Assembly: GCA_012842605.1 (NCBI GenBank)
Contig: DUSN01000065.1
Span: 1-56,265 of the forward strand
DNA length: 56,265 bases
Reading direction: 5' to 3'
DNA from: Clostridiales bacterium
GTDB lineage: Bacteria; Bacillota; Clostridia; Caldicoprobacterales; DTU083
Numbering within the stretch: position 1 is the first letter of the stretch; each line of letters starts with the position of its first letter. Below are positions 9,175 to 18,188 of this stretch, piece after piece. The position numbers were made by a program, and so were the translations under genes. The notes below the pieces were generated by a model. That model searched no databases, was not told where the DNA came from, and saw only the letters and a list, made by a program, of their open reading frames with translations.

Positions 9175-11223
9175 TTGGTATTTGAGGATCAGCTCTTGGT
9201 TAATGAATTTTTGTCATCATCGGAAAACTGCAGGATTATTGACCTGAAAGAAATAGTGCCTATCGGCAGGATAGAAAAGAAAGGCGGTTGTCCATCCATA
9301 TTTTTGTCCCATGATGGAGCAGAATATACCCTGGTAACGGAAGACCATGCTGATGGTGAAACTGCCCGATATGTGAAAATTGAGAATAAATCCGGCGAGT
9401 GCATATCTGTGGCTGTATACGCAGGTGCAGGGTATGTGGCTAAAAGAAATGATTATTGGACAGACAGCTTTAAGCGCTATGACGGGTGGACAGGTGCCGA
9501 CGGCATATATTCCTTTAATATTACAAATGGCAAAGATTATTACAACAACATGGAGAATACAAGAACGCTGTTTTTCTTCAGCGATACCCTGGTATCCAAA
9601 GTAGACCGTGAGACATTGATGAGGGAAAAGCCCATTTTTATGCCTAACAACACTTATGCGTTGCTGGATGGGGAAGACCCGCAGAAACCCGGAGCACTGC
9701 GCTTTTATTACAACCTTGATGAGAAAGGTAATCCCACCGGTATAATCAAGCCTTCAAAGGATTGCTATGATTTTGAAGGAAATAATGAAGAGTTTGAAAA
9801 AGCATATTTCTGGCTGCAGGACGGAGTCGTATTAGGCAGCAAGCTGTTTTTTATGCCATCGATTATAACCGAGGACGAGTCCGGACCGGAAGGCTTCAAG
9901 TTTAAGGATCTGGGAGTAGCTATTGCGGAAGCCGATATTGTGGACGGTGTCCCGGATTTTGAAAATGCCAGACAATATAAAGCTGAATTATGGCACAAAA
10001 CCAATGATGTAACCATCGTCTATGGGGCATGCATTCTGCCGTATCTCAAGGAAGCAGGATACGAAAACGGAGACGGATATGTCTATGTGTACGGACATAT
10101 AACGTTCCATAAAACCGGAAGAAGAAGCCTGTGTGTATCCAGGGTACTGCCTGAGCATTTTACAGACTGGACCAAATGGCGATTCTTTAATGGTGAAGAT
10201 TTTGTAGAAGGAATCTGCAACAGTGTACCATTATTGGATCATATCTCATGCGAAATGAGTGTCATACCAATAGCATCCGGAAAGAATAAAGGAAAGTTTC
10301 TTGCAGTCTTCCAATATGATACACAATCAAACTATGTAGCATATGCATATGGTGAAAGCATCCGGGGACCGTTTACAAAACCCAGAAAAGTATTCTATTG
10401 TGATGAGGATAAAATACATGAAACTGTATATATGTACAATGCAAAAGCCCATCTGCATTTATCCTATCCCGAAAGAATACTGGTTTCTTATAATGTAAAT
10501 TCAACCTCATCAGAACAAACCACCAAAAACGGTCATTTGTACCTGCCAAGGTTTATACAGCTTGAGGATACAACTGTCACAGCATGGGATCGTCTGTTTT
10601 CAGATGCCTTTGACTCCAGGGTAAAAATGTTCAGGCAGCTTAATAAAACTACATTGCCGGGACAGGCTGTTTTCGTAGGTGATTCCATTACACAGGAATA
10701 CCCCCTGGAGGAAATGTTCAGAGGGCATATGACAGTATATAACCGGGGCATTGGAGGTGATACAACTAAAGGTCTGCTGACAAGGCTTAAAGAAAGCATT
10801 TTTGAACTGGCGCCTTCCAAACTTTTTTTGCTTATCGGTACCAATGATCTGGTATTTGGTGATCCCAATGCAATGCATGTGCCGGGCAATATTGGCATCT
10901 GTATAGACGAAGTAAAGAAAAGACTGCCAAATTGCAGGATTTATCTTATATCAATTCTGCCGGTAAATAATACAAAACATCCAAAGATTAACCATGATGC
11001 GGTTTCCATACGTTCCAATGAATTGATCAGAAAGGTTAACAGCAGATTGCAGGTTCTTGCTGAAGAAAAGTGCATTACTTATATTGATATGTTCAGCAGA
11101 ATGCTGGATGACAACGGCAATCTCGCTCTTGAATATACCAGGGAAGGATTGCACTTATCGCCTCGCGGGTATGAAGTCATGACAAATGCTCTTGCAGGCT
11201 ATCTTGATGGCAGTGAAACATAA
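9175..11223 (+). CDS. beta-propeller-like domain fused to SGNH hydrolase
   Basis: This 682-residue protein has two parts. Residues 1-490 are rich in short beta strands with aromatic-acidic repeats, suggestive of a five-bladed propeller of the DUF4185/GH43-like kind; I do not recognise it firmly. Residues about 495-680 are an SGNH/GDSL hydrolase. It has block I VGDSIT (Ser504), block II NRGIGGDTT (Gly), block III LIGTNDL (Asn) and block V EGLHLSPRGY (His660), where the usual Asp before GLH is Glu657. Such domains remove acetyl or other acyl groups from glycans. The start is TTG with AAAGGGG 8 nt upstream. No secretion signal is seen, so it is probably a cytoplasmic sugar esterase. It ends the first operon. 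Confidence 0.8.
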   Translation: MVFEDQLLVNEFLSSSENCRIIDLKEIVPIGRIEKKGGCPSIFLSHDGAEYTLVTEDHADGETARYVKIENKSGECISVAVYAGAGYVAKRNDYWTDSFKRYDGWTGADGIYSFNITNGKDYYNNMENTRTLFFFSDTLVSKVDRETLMREKPIFMPNNTYALLDGEDPQKPGALRFYYNLDEKGNPTGIIKPSKDCYDFEGNNEEFEKAYFWLQDGVVLGSKLFFMPSIITEDESGPEGFKFKDLGVAIAEADIVDGVPDFENARQYKAELWHKTNDVTIVYGACILPYLKEAGYENGDGYVYVYGHITFHKTGRRSLCVSRVLPEHFTDWTKWRFFNGEDFVEGICNSVPLLDHISCEMSVIPIASGKNKGKFLAVFQYDTQSNYVAYAYGESIRGPFTKPRKVFYCDEDKIHETVYMYNAKAHLHLSYPERILVSYNVNSTSSEQTTKNGHLYLPRFIQLEDTTVTAWDRLFSDAFDSRVKMFRQLNKTTLPGQAVFVGDSITQEYPLEEMFRGHMTVYNRGIGGDTTKGLLTRLKESIFELAPSKLFLLIGTNDLVFGDPNAMHVPGNIGICIDEVKKRLPNCRIYLISILPVNNTKHPKINHDAVSIRSNELIRKVNSRLQVLAEEKCITYIDMFSRMLDDNGNLALEYTREGLHLSPRGYEVMTNALAGYLDGSET

Positions 11224-11577
11224 TAAAGTATATCAAAGTATACTATTTAATGTTCTGATAAAGTATACTTTATAATATAAGTCTGGCATCTCATTAGCTT
11301 TGATTCAGCATTGGCATTTGTGAGTCCAAGAAGGATTTCAGACTCATGTAATAAGAGCTGGCAAATCCATATATAACCTGAAGAGAAGACTTAGTATACT
11401 ATATATGCAATGTTGTTTAACATTTGCTAAAAATTTTGTTGAAATATACCTTAAAGCTATTGAATGTTATACTTATTTATGCTAAAGTATTATTATACTA
11501 ACAGCCATATAAATGTATACATTTACCATATGACAGATACCTCATAAAAGTATGCATAATATAAGGAGTAAGCTTTT
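11224..11577 (+). promoter_or_regulatory. AT-rich operator and promoter region with AAAGTATAC repeats
   Basis: This 354-bp gap holds no credible gene. It carries a 14-bp perfect palindrome TAAAGTATACTTTA (11259-11272), AAAGTATACT at 11235-11244, TAGTATACTA at 11392-11401 and several degenerate copies (AAAGTATAT 11225, AAAGTATTA 11484, TTATACTA 11493). Several TATACT or TATAAT -10 candidates overlap them, so no single promoter can be fixed. It separates the first GH38 operon from the transporter operon. The dense copies suggest binding by the GntR-LacI regulator encoded at 2837. Confidence 0.5.
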
Positions 11578-12633
11578 ATGAATAATTTCAAGCCGGATTT
11601 CAATCGGCTTCGCAAGGTCTTATTAAGACAGGGTGAACCGGATTATGTACCTTTCTACGAATTATTCGCAGATGTTGAGATTATAGAGGCAGTAACAGGC
11701 AAAAAGATTTCGCATGCCAGCGGTGTGGAATTCCAATATAAAATGGGATATGACTATGCCGGAGCCGGGATCAATTTTATATACCCGAAAAAAATGCTGT
11801 CAACGGATGACACAGCTCAGCTTTCCAGGGGGAAAAGAAATTTTGTCGATGACAATCATGGCATGATTGAAAACAGAAGTGATTTTGATGCCTATTCATG
11901 GCCTGTTATTGATGAGTCAGTTTATTACGGCATTAATCAGACTGTCAGGTATCTGCCGGAAGGCATGAAGATTATAGTGAGCATGCCCGGAGGTATACTT
12001 GAAAATGTTATGTGGCTGATGGGTTATGTTCCCTTCTCCTATGCAATTCATGATGATGAGCAGCTCGTTTGGGACATGTTTGAGAAAATCGGTAATGATT
12101 TTACCAGGATTCTTAAGCTTAGCCTGGAAAACACAGATATGGATAAGATTGGAGCAGTTGTTATGGGTGATGATATGGGTTTCAATCACAGCACCATGAT
12201 TTCACCGGAGCTCCTGCGCAAATATGTTTTTCCCTGGCAGAAAAAGCTTGTAGATATTGCACATGATTATGATCTTCCTATGATTCTGCATTCATGCGGC
12301 AATCTGGAAGCCATTATGGATGATTTGATTGACTATGTAGGATTTGATGCCAAGCAATCCTTTGAAGACAAGATTATGCCTGTAACTGAGGCTAAGAAAA
12401 AATACGGCAACAGGATAGCAATCCTCGGGGGTGTGGATATTCATTTCCTGGCCACCAAGAGTGAGGAAGAAGTACGGCTTTATGTTGACAGCATAATTGA
12501 AAGCTGTGCTCCGGGCGGAGGGTATGCTCTGGGCACAGGAAATACAGTAGCCAATTATATTCCTCTTAACAACTATCTTGCTATGCTTGATGAAGGCAGG
12601 AAAAAGGGAAAGTATCCCATAAGGAGGGGTTGA
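11578..12633 (+). CDS. URO-D/MtaA-CmuA family protein 3
   Basis: This is a 351-residue URO-D-like TIM barrel. It has the HSCGN motif (His238, Cys240), followed by the DAKQSFEDK and GGVDIHFLATK stretches and the C-terminal GGGYALGTGN typical of the family. The N-terminus (FNRLRKVLLRQGEPDYVPFYEL) matches the family box with a short extension. It opens the LplB/LplC/LplA transporter operon, and its stop is only 1 bp from the permease start, so translation is probably coupled to the transporter. That argues for a role linked to the imported sugar rather than to haem synthesis. AAGGAG precedes the ATG. The reaction is unknown. Confidence 0.85.
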   Translation: MNNFKPDFNRLRKVLLRQGEPDYVPFYELFADVEIIEAVTGKKISHASGVEFQYKMGYDYAGAGINFIYPKKMLSTDDTAQLSRGKRNFVDDNHGMIENRSDFDAYSWPVIDESVYYGINQTVRYLPEGMKIIVSMPGGILENVMWLMGYVPFSYAIHDDEQLVWDMFEKIGNDFTRILKLSLENTDMDKIGAVVMGDDMGFNHSTMISPELLRKYVFPWQKKLVDIAHDYDLPMILHSCGNLEAIMDDLIDYVGFDAKQSFEDKIMPVTEAKKKYGNRIAILGGVDIHFLATKSEEEVRLYVDSIIESCAPGGGYALGTGNTVANYIPLNNYLAMLDEGRKKGKYPIRRG

Positions 12634-12634
12634 G

Positions 12635-13597
12635 ATGTCAAATTTAACTGCTAAGAACTACAGCAGACTTACCAGAAAGGCTGTACCAGGAAACAAAAAA
12701 CCTTTGTGGAAGAGAATTTTGCAGCAAAGAGCATTAATTCTAATGGTTATTCCTGGTTTGCTGGTTGTTCTCGTTTTTAATTATTTTCCAATGTATGGTG
12801 TTTTAATAGCTTTTAAAGACTATAGCACAAGGGCAGGAATCTGGGGCAGTCCCTGGGTAGGTTTTAAGTATTTTGAAAACTTCTTCAAAAATCCTACTAC
12901 GCCGTCTTTGTTCAGAAATACGTTTTTGCTGGGGCTTTACTCGCTTATCTGGTCCTTTCCTGCGCCAATAATTCTAGCACTTTTATTTAACGAACTAAGA
13001 GGGAAGCGGTTTAAGAAGCTCACTCAGACAGTGTCTTATTTTCCTCACTTTATATCAACCATCATTGTCTGCGGAATGCTTAAGGAGTTTAGTTCAAGAG
13101 GCGGCTTATTCAACCAGATAAATGCATTGCTTGGAAACGAGCCTGTTTCCTACCTTCTTGAGCCCAAGTATTTCCGTACATTGTTCATAGCATCCGGGAT
13201 ATGGCAGAGTGTAGGATTTGGTTCAATCATATACCTTGCAGCCTTAAGCGGAGTTGATCAATCACTCCTGGATGCTGCTGATATTGACGGTGCCAATAGA
13301 TTTCACAAGATTATTTATATAAACTGGCCTGCTATTGCACCGACAACAATTGTCCTGTTGATTTTTGCCATCAGCAATATCATGGGTAATGATTTTACCA
13401 AGGTGCTGCTGCTATATTCACCAAAAACATATTCTGTTGCGGATGTAATAGGTACGTATACATTCCGTGAGGGAATACAGGGCCAAAGGTTCGAATATAC
13501 CACAGCGATCGGCTTGTTGATGTCGGTTATCGGATTCGTATTAATCGTTATAGCAAACTGGGTCAGCAAGCATGTATCTGAAACGAGCCTTTGGTAG
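12635..13597 (+). CDS. ABC sugar importer permease, LplB type
   Basis: The protein has 320 residues with about six membrane segments and a basic cytoplasmic N-terminus. The ATPase-contact (EAA) loop is visible as AALSGVDQSLLDAADIDGA. The FNYFPMYGVLIAFKDY stretch near the start is typical of LplB/YteP-type CUT1 permeases, which import complex oligosaccharides in Firmicutes. It pairs with the next permease gene and with the lipoprotein at 14601. No ATPase is encoded nearby, as is usual for this family, which shares an MsmX-type ATPase. Confidence 0.93.
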   Translation: MSNLTAKNYSRLTRKAVPGNKKPLWKRILQQRALILMVIPGLLVVLVFNYFPMYGVLIAFKDYSTRAGIWGSPWVGFKYFENFFKNPTTPSLFRNTFLLGLYSLIWSFPAPIILALLFNELRGKRFKKLTQTVSYFPHFISTIIVCGMLKEFSSRGGLFNQINALLGNEPVSYLLEPKYFRTLFIASGIWQSVGFGSIIYLAALSGVDQSLLDAADIDGANRFHKIIYINWPAIAPTTIVLLIFAISNIMGNDFTKVLLLYSPKTYSVADVIGTYTFREGIQGQRFEYTTAIGLLMSVIGFVLIVIANWVSKHVSETSLW

Positions 13598-13611
13598 GAG
13601 GGGGAATTACT

Positions 13612-14523
13612 GTGCTTATTAAATCCTGGAAAAGAGAAAGCTTTGGTTCTAAGGTTTTTGATGTAGTCAATGTTACTTTCATGATTATATTGATGGTTAT
13701 ATTTGTATACCCGGTATTGAATGTTATTGCCATATCCTTCAGTGATTATCAGAGCATAGCAAAAGGTACTGTTACAATATTTCCGCAAGGTTTTACCGTC
13801 AGCTCGTATACCTATGTATTGAAGGATAAGATGGTATATTACGGATACGGCAATACAATAGCCTATGCAGCTGTATACACATTGTTAAACTTACTGCTTA
13901 CGTCCCTGATAGCATATCCCCTGACAAAGAAAGATTTTGTTGGGTCAAAGTTTGTAACTGTGTTTCTTACTATCACCATGTTTTTTAACGGCGGGCTGAT
14001 TCCTACCTATTTATTAATGAGAGATTTGAAGCTGCTTGATACATTTTGGGTAATGGTTATACCGGGAACAGTATCTGCTTATAATTGCTTCATTTTCAGG
14101 ACCTTTTTCAATAACATTCCCCATGAATTGTCAGAGTCTGCTTACCTGGACGGTGCTTCAGACTATCGTATCCTGGCTCAGATAATACTTCCGCTGTCCA
14201 AGCCGCTTCTGGCTACATTTGCACTGTTTGCAATTGTTTGGGTATGGAACAGCTGGTTTAATGCATTGCTTTATTTGAATGACCAGTATAAATATCCATT
14301 GCAGTTAATTTTAAGAAACTACCTGTTTGTAATAGACAACAACCAGCTGCAGCAGCAGGCAGGTGTTGCAACTTCTGTAAATCCTCTCATGCAAAGGAAG
14401 ATCGACCCGAAAGGTGTACGTATGGCAATGGTTGTTGTAACAATGTTTCCCATAATGATGGCATACCCTTATTTTCAGAAGTACTTTATGAAGGGCGTCA
14501 TGATTGGCGCTATCAAGGGTTGA
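13612..14523 (+). CDS. ABC sugar importer permease, LplC/YtcP type
   Basis: This is the second permease of the first importer, 303 residues with about six membrane segments. The EAA loop reads ESAYLDGASDYRILAQI, and the end (MAYPYFQKYFMKGVMIGAIKG) is the family signature. I place the start at GTG 13612 because AGGAGGGGG at 13596-13604 sits 7 nt upstream. An in-frame TTG at 13591 would overlap the preceding gene and place the ribosome site inside the coding region. The lipoprotein gene follows after 77 bp. Confidence 0.92.
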   Translation: MLIKSWKRESFGSKVFDVVNVTFMIILMVIFVYPVLNVIAISFSDYQSIAKGTVTIFPQGFTVSSYTYVLKDKMVYYGYGNTIAYAAVYTLLNLLLTSLIAYPLTKKDFVGSKFVTVFLTITMFFNGGLIPTYLLMRDLKLLDTFWVMVIPGTVSAYNCFIFRTFFNNIPHELSESAYLDGASDYRILAQIILPLSKPLLATFALFAIVWVWNSWFNALLYLNDQYKYPLQLILRNYLFVIDNNQLQQQAGVATSVNPLMQRKIDPKGVRMAMVVVTMFPIMMAYPYFQKYFMKGVMIGAIKG

Positions 14524-14600
14524 TTATTCAATTAGGCTGAAGCAATGTTTAAAAGCATTGTTTATAAGCAAATAAATTTTATCTAAGGAGGTTCATATCA

Positions 14601-16283
14601 ATGAAAAAGAGCATATTGCTGATGCTCGCTCTGGTACTTGTTCTTATGTCTCTTGCAGGATGTGCTGGCGATAATCCGTCAGTCAAACCAACGGATAAGC
14701 CGTCCCAAACGAATGAACCGGCACCAAGCGGAGGTTCTGATTTGGAAACCTATAGCTTTACTGCTATGGTAAACGGCAGAGGCGTGGATGATTCAACTAC
14801 AGTGGCTCATCAGGCGTGGCTGGCCAAGATGGAAGATCTTATGGGCATGAAACTTGACATTAAGTTCAATTATGTGCCAAATGCTGAGTATGACGACAAG
14901 ATGAAGATTTTGCTGAGCGGCGGAGATCTGCCGGATTACTTCCTGCTGCCCTTCCTGTACAATTACACCGAGATGGCAAATGAAGGTTACTTCCTTGACT
15001 TTGCCAAGTATGATATGCCGAACTATATGAAGTTTGTAGATATGGCTAAGGACGGCAGGCAGACAATCACCATGGACAATGGAATGATGCCCGCAATATA
15101 TCAGGTAATTCTGCCTATAACAGATCCTGACAAAGCTCCTGACCTTTCTACCAACGCAATGTTCAACTATACTGCGTTCCAGAGAGAAGGAATTGAAATT
15201 CCTAATACTTTGGATGAATGGTATATTGCAGCCAAGAAATTCAAGGAGAAATATCCTAACTCCTATCCTATTAATACAAACTATGTCGGAATATTCCCGG
15301 TATTCCATGCTTATCATGTATATGCTCACCAGGATGGCGCAGGCACTCTGTACTGGGATGGTGACGAATTTACCTTTGCAGGCTTGCAGGATGGGTACAA
15401 GTTAGGTGTAGAATACCTGCGTAAGCTGTATGCTGAAGGCCTGTTTGATCCGGAATACATTATAGAAACAGTTGATACTGTTAAGACCAAAATGCTGAAT
15501 GAAAACAACTTTATGCTCTTGAATGCCTGGAGAACACATGCTTCAGAATATACAAGGGATTCAGGAGACAAAGTCTTTGTATCTGCTTTAACTCCGGAAG
15601 CAGAAGGATATGGAAAACCATGGCAGACATTCAGCAGAGCTAATCAGGTTGAGCTGCTGAGCTGGACCATCCATTGTGTTAATGCAGAAACCGAGCGTCC
15701 TGACCTGCTGACCAAGATAATCGATCTTCAGTTCATTCCTGAGGTATATGAAATAACCTCCTGGGGTGTCGAAGGCGTAACTTACAATATTGTCAACGGA
15801 GAAAAGAAATTCATAGATGAGTTCTATGAGACAGATGATCCTTCCAAGGTTGCTGACAAGTATGGTCTGTGGAATGACCGCAGCGGCAGGGCTAACCCCG
15901 GACTGCGCCTGATACAGGATAATAAAGCAAGACACGTATCGTTCCCCATTCCCGATTACACATACTTTGGCGGCAAATATGAAGAAGTACCGGTATTGGA
16001 TACCGAGTTCTTCAGGAACTTAGGCTGGCCCAATGATTATATTCCGCCGCATTACAATACTCCGGCCATTAAGCTTACTGCTGAGGAAAACGAAGAAGTA
16101 TCTGCTATCCTGACTCAGTTGGTTACCTATACTTCACAGATGCAGGCAGACTTCATCAGCGGAGACGAGCCTATGGAGAATTGGGATGCTTTCATGGATA
16201 CCTTCAAGAATTCCTACAATATCCAGCGCGTTCTGGACATCTATAACGCTGCTGCAAAGAGATATTTCGAGAAAAATCAATAA
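14601..16283 (+). CDS. oligosaccharide-binding lipoprotein, LplA type
   Basis: This 560-residue extracellular solute-binding protein has a lipoprotein signal. A basic start and hydrophobic stretch end in lipobox LAGC with Cys21, followed by a Pro/Ser/Thr/Lys-rich linker to about residue 48. The size (about 560, larger than ordinary 420-residue CUT1 binders) and partner permeases match LplA/YtcQ-type binders for larger oligosaccharides. AAGGAGG precedes the ATG. It is anchored outside the membrane and hands the glycan to the two permeases just upstream. Confidence 0.93.
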   Translation: MKKSILLMLALVLVLMSLAGCAGDNPSVKPTDKPSQTNEPAPSGGSDLETYSFTAMVNGRGVDDSTTVAHQAWLAKMEDLMGMKLDIKFNYVPNAEYDDKMKILLSGGDLPDYFLLPFLYNYTEMANEGYFLDFAKYDMPNYMKFVDMAKDGRQTITMDNGMMPAIYQVILPITDPDKAPDLSTNAMFNYTAFQREGIEIPNTLDEWYIAAKKFKEKYPNSYPINTNYVGIFPVFHAYHVYAHQDGAGTLYWDGDEFTFAGLQDGYKLGVEYLRKLYAEGLFDPEYIIETVDTVKTKMLNENNFMLLNAWRTHASEYTRDSGDKVFVSALTPEAEGYGKPWQTFSRANQVELLSWTIHCVNAETERPDLLTKIIDLQFIPEVYEITSWGVEGVTYNIVNGEKKFIDEFYETDDPSKVADKYGLWNDRSGRANPGLRLIQDNKARHVSFPIPDYTYFGGKYEEVPVLDTEFFRNLGWPNDYIPPHYNTPAIKLTAEENEEVSAILTQLVTYTSQMQADFISGDEPMENWDAFMDTFKNSYNIQRVLDIYNAAAKRYFEKNQ

Positions 16284-16324
16284 GATGATCTTTGATGACA
16301 TCCAATAGATATTTACCCATGAAT

Positions 16325-16353
16325 CAGGCTGTCGGCGCGTAGCCGGCAGCCTG
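16325..16353 (+). terminator. stem-loop after the binding-protein gene
   Basis: CAGGCTG (16325-16331) pairs with CAGCCTG (16347-16353), and CGGC with GCCG inside, around loop GCGTA. It is followed by AAAATATATTCTT, not a clear U-run. It could be a weak terminator or a 3' stabilising hairpin that raises binding-protein mRNA over downstream genes. Confidence 0.55.
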
Positions 16354-16453
16354 AAAATATATTCTTATGTTTCAGCATTTAATATACACATGAGATCAAA
16401 TACATATAAACAATAAGTTTGTCAAAAGTTCTAAGAAGGAGCAGGAATGCAGC

Positions 16454-17437
16454 ATGGAAATCAAAAAAAGAAGGCTTGGCCGTACTAATTTGATGATTAC
16501 TGAAATAGGGCTTGGGGCATATCAGTTTACCGGTGAATTTGGCGTTCAGCCCGAGGAAGCTGATAAAATTCTTGATTATGCAATAGAATCAGGCATAAAT
16601 TTTATTGACACAGCTGAAATGTATGGCTTTGGAGAAAGTGAGGAACTGGTAGGCAGAGCCCTGGCAAGGCATCCGGAAAGCTCTGTTATGATAAGCACTA
16701 AAGTTGGGTACATTGACAGAACTGTGTCCCGTGCCAAAGGTAATGAGGGTTTGCGCAACCCTGTTGAGCTGAAGCGGATGATAAAACACAGCATGTGGCT
16801 TCTGCAAAGAGATTATATAGATATACTTATGGTTCATGAACCCAATATGGAAGAATGGTGGGGCTTTGACTATAATACCGGAGACTCGGTAATCATGGAT
16901 GTTTTGGAGGACCTGAAAAAAGAAGGCGTAATAGGAGCTATAGGTCTGGGAGGCTGGTTGTGCGATATTAATGCTAAGCTGATAAATACCGGAAGGTTTG
17001 ATGTTGTATTGCAAGCCGGAGGTATCAGTCTGCTGAGTGCTCCCATATTTGATGAGGTAATACCGGCTTCAAAGAAACACGATGTTGGTGTTATAGTGGG
17101 CGGTGTGCTTGGCCAGGGAAGGCCCGAGCTCATTGTAGTAGATCGTGAAAAAGCAGATAAAATGCAGAAAAGCCAGGATGAAAATGAAAGAATATACGGT
17201 ATCAAGTTAAATGCATTATACGATATTGCAGAAGAACTGGACATGTCCATGCCCGAACTGGCCATCCGGTTTGTACTGGCCTTTGAGGATATACATGTCA
17301 ATATCCCCGGCGCCAGGGAAGTAAATCACCTGAAGGCAAATCTGGAAGCGATACGCAAAGGTCCGCTGCCTGATGAGTATGTCAGTAGAATCCTGGATTT
17401 GCAAAATACCTACAAGAGCAAAACCTTTGCTTATTGA
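16454..17437 (+). CDS. aldo/keto reductase
   Basis: This 327-residue NADPH-dependent aldo/keto reductase has the family tetrad intact: Asp52 and Tyr57 (FIDTAEMYG), Lys83 (STKVGY) and His128 (MVHEP). N-terminal RRLGRTNLMITEIGLG is the usual opening. Placed after the importer and before a cupin, it probably reduces or oxidises a sugar or sugar-derived carbonyl of this pathway. The exact substrate cannot be read from the sequence. The gap to the next gene is 76 bp. Confidence 0.9.
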   Translation: MEIKKRRLGRTNLMITEIGLGAYQFTGEFGVQPEEADKILDYAIESGINFIDTAEMYGFGESEELVGRALARHPESSVMISTKVGYIDRTVSRAKGNEGLRNPVELKRMIKHSMWLLQRDYIDILMVHEPNMEEWWGFDYNTGDSVIMDVLEDLKKEGVIGAIGLGGWLCDINAKLINTGRFDVVLQAGGISLLSAPIFDEVIPASKKHDVGVIVGGVLGQGRPELIVVDREKADKMQKSQDENERIYGIKLNALYDIAEELDMSMPELAIRFVLAFEDIHVNIPGAREVNHLKANLEAIRKGPLPDEYVSRILDLQNTYKSKTFAY

Positions 17438-17513
17438 CCAGTAAAATTGGAAGGCAGCAGTATCTAAGCAAATGACAGAAACATACAGCAATTAAAGATA
17501 AGGATGTGATTAT

Positions 17514-18143
17514 ATGCCGGTTTTTAGATCAGGCGATCCAAACACCCCTGTATGGAGCGAACTCAAATTCTTTGAAATTCTGGACGTATTGCCGGGCCAG
17601 AAATGCACAGTACCCTTTCGCGGGCCCAAGGAGCGCTATGTCTGCATAAAAGGAGAAGTCAGTGCATTTATAAACGGTCAGGAAAACGTGGTTAAGCAAT
17701 ATGGAGTTCTGGATATTCCGGCGGATGCTGATGTAATCTTTTCCTCTGAACAGGGAGGTTCGGTTATGCGGCTCTGCGGAGACTGGGGAGAAGAAACGGG
17801 AGCAACCGGTGTTTTCCCTGTCTGGAAGAATGATAACCCGCAGAATATCGGAGACCCTGCTGATTATTCCAGAAATGCAAGCTTTGACAATCATTATCAT
17901 GACTGTGACGAGTACTGGATTATCTATTCTGGCAGCGGCAGGGCTGTCAGTGAGGGCATTATCTATGAAGTAGGCGTGGGAGACTGCATAGCTACCGGCC
18001 GGGGACATCACCATGACTTTCCGTTTGTATACGAAGATGTATCAGCAGTATTCTTTGAAACAACCCTGGTTGGGCAGAAAAGGCTGGGGCATCTTTGGAA
18101 CCATACCCATGGACCGGCAGAGCCTGACATGGAGCGGGTGTAA
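17514..18143 (+). CDS. bicupin-like sugar-associated protein
   Basis: This 209-residue protein is predicted to be mostly beta strand. The C-terminal half has a classical cupin metal motif: NHYHDCDEYWII (His, His, Glu) and, later, HHHDFPF. The N-terminal half (residues 15-90) looks like a degenerate cupin without the histidines. Cupins in sugar loci are often isomerases, epimerases or dioxygenases. Its position between an aldo/keto reductase and a GH172 gene supports a sugar-modifying role. No family name can be given with certainty. Confidence 0.8.
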   Translation: MPVFRSGDPNTPVWSELKFFEILDVLPGQKCTVPFRGPKERYVCIKGEVSAFINGQENVVKQYGVLDIPADADVIFSSEQGGSVMRLCGDWGEETGATGVFPVWKNDNPQNIGDPADYSRNASFDNHYHDCDEYWIIYSGSGRAVSEGIIYEVGVGDCIATGRGHHHDFPFVYEDVSAVFFETTLVGQKRLGHLWNHTHGPAEPDMERV

Positions 18144-18188
18144 CGGTAAAGACAAATATTCAATAAGCAAAAATGAGGTGTGTAGCTT

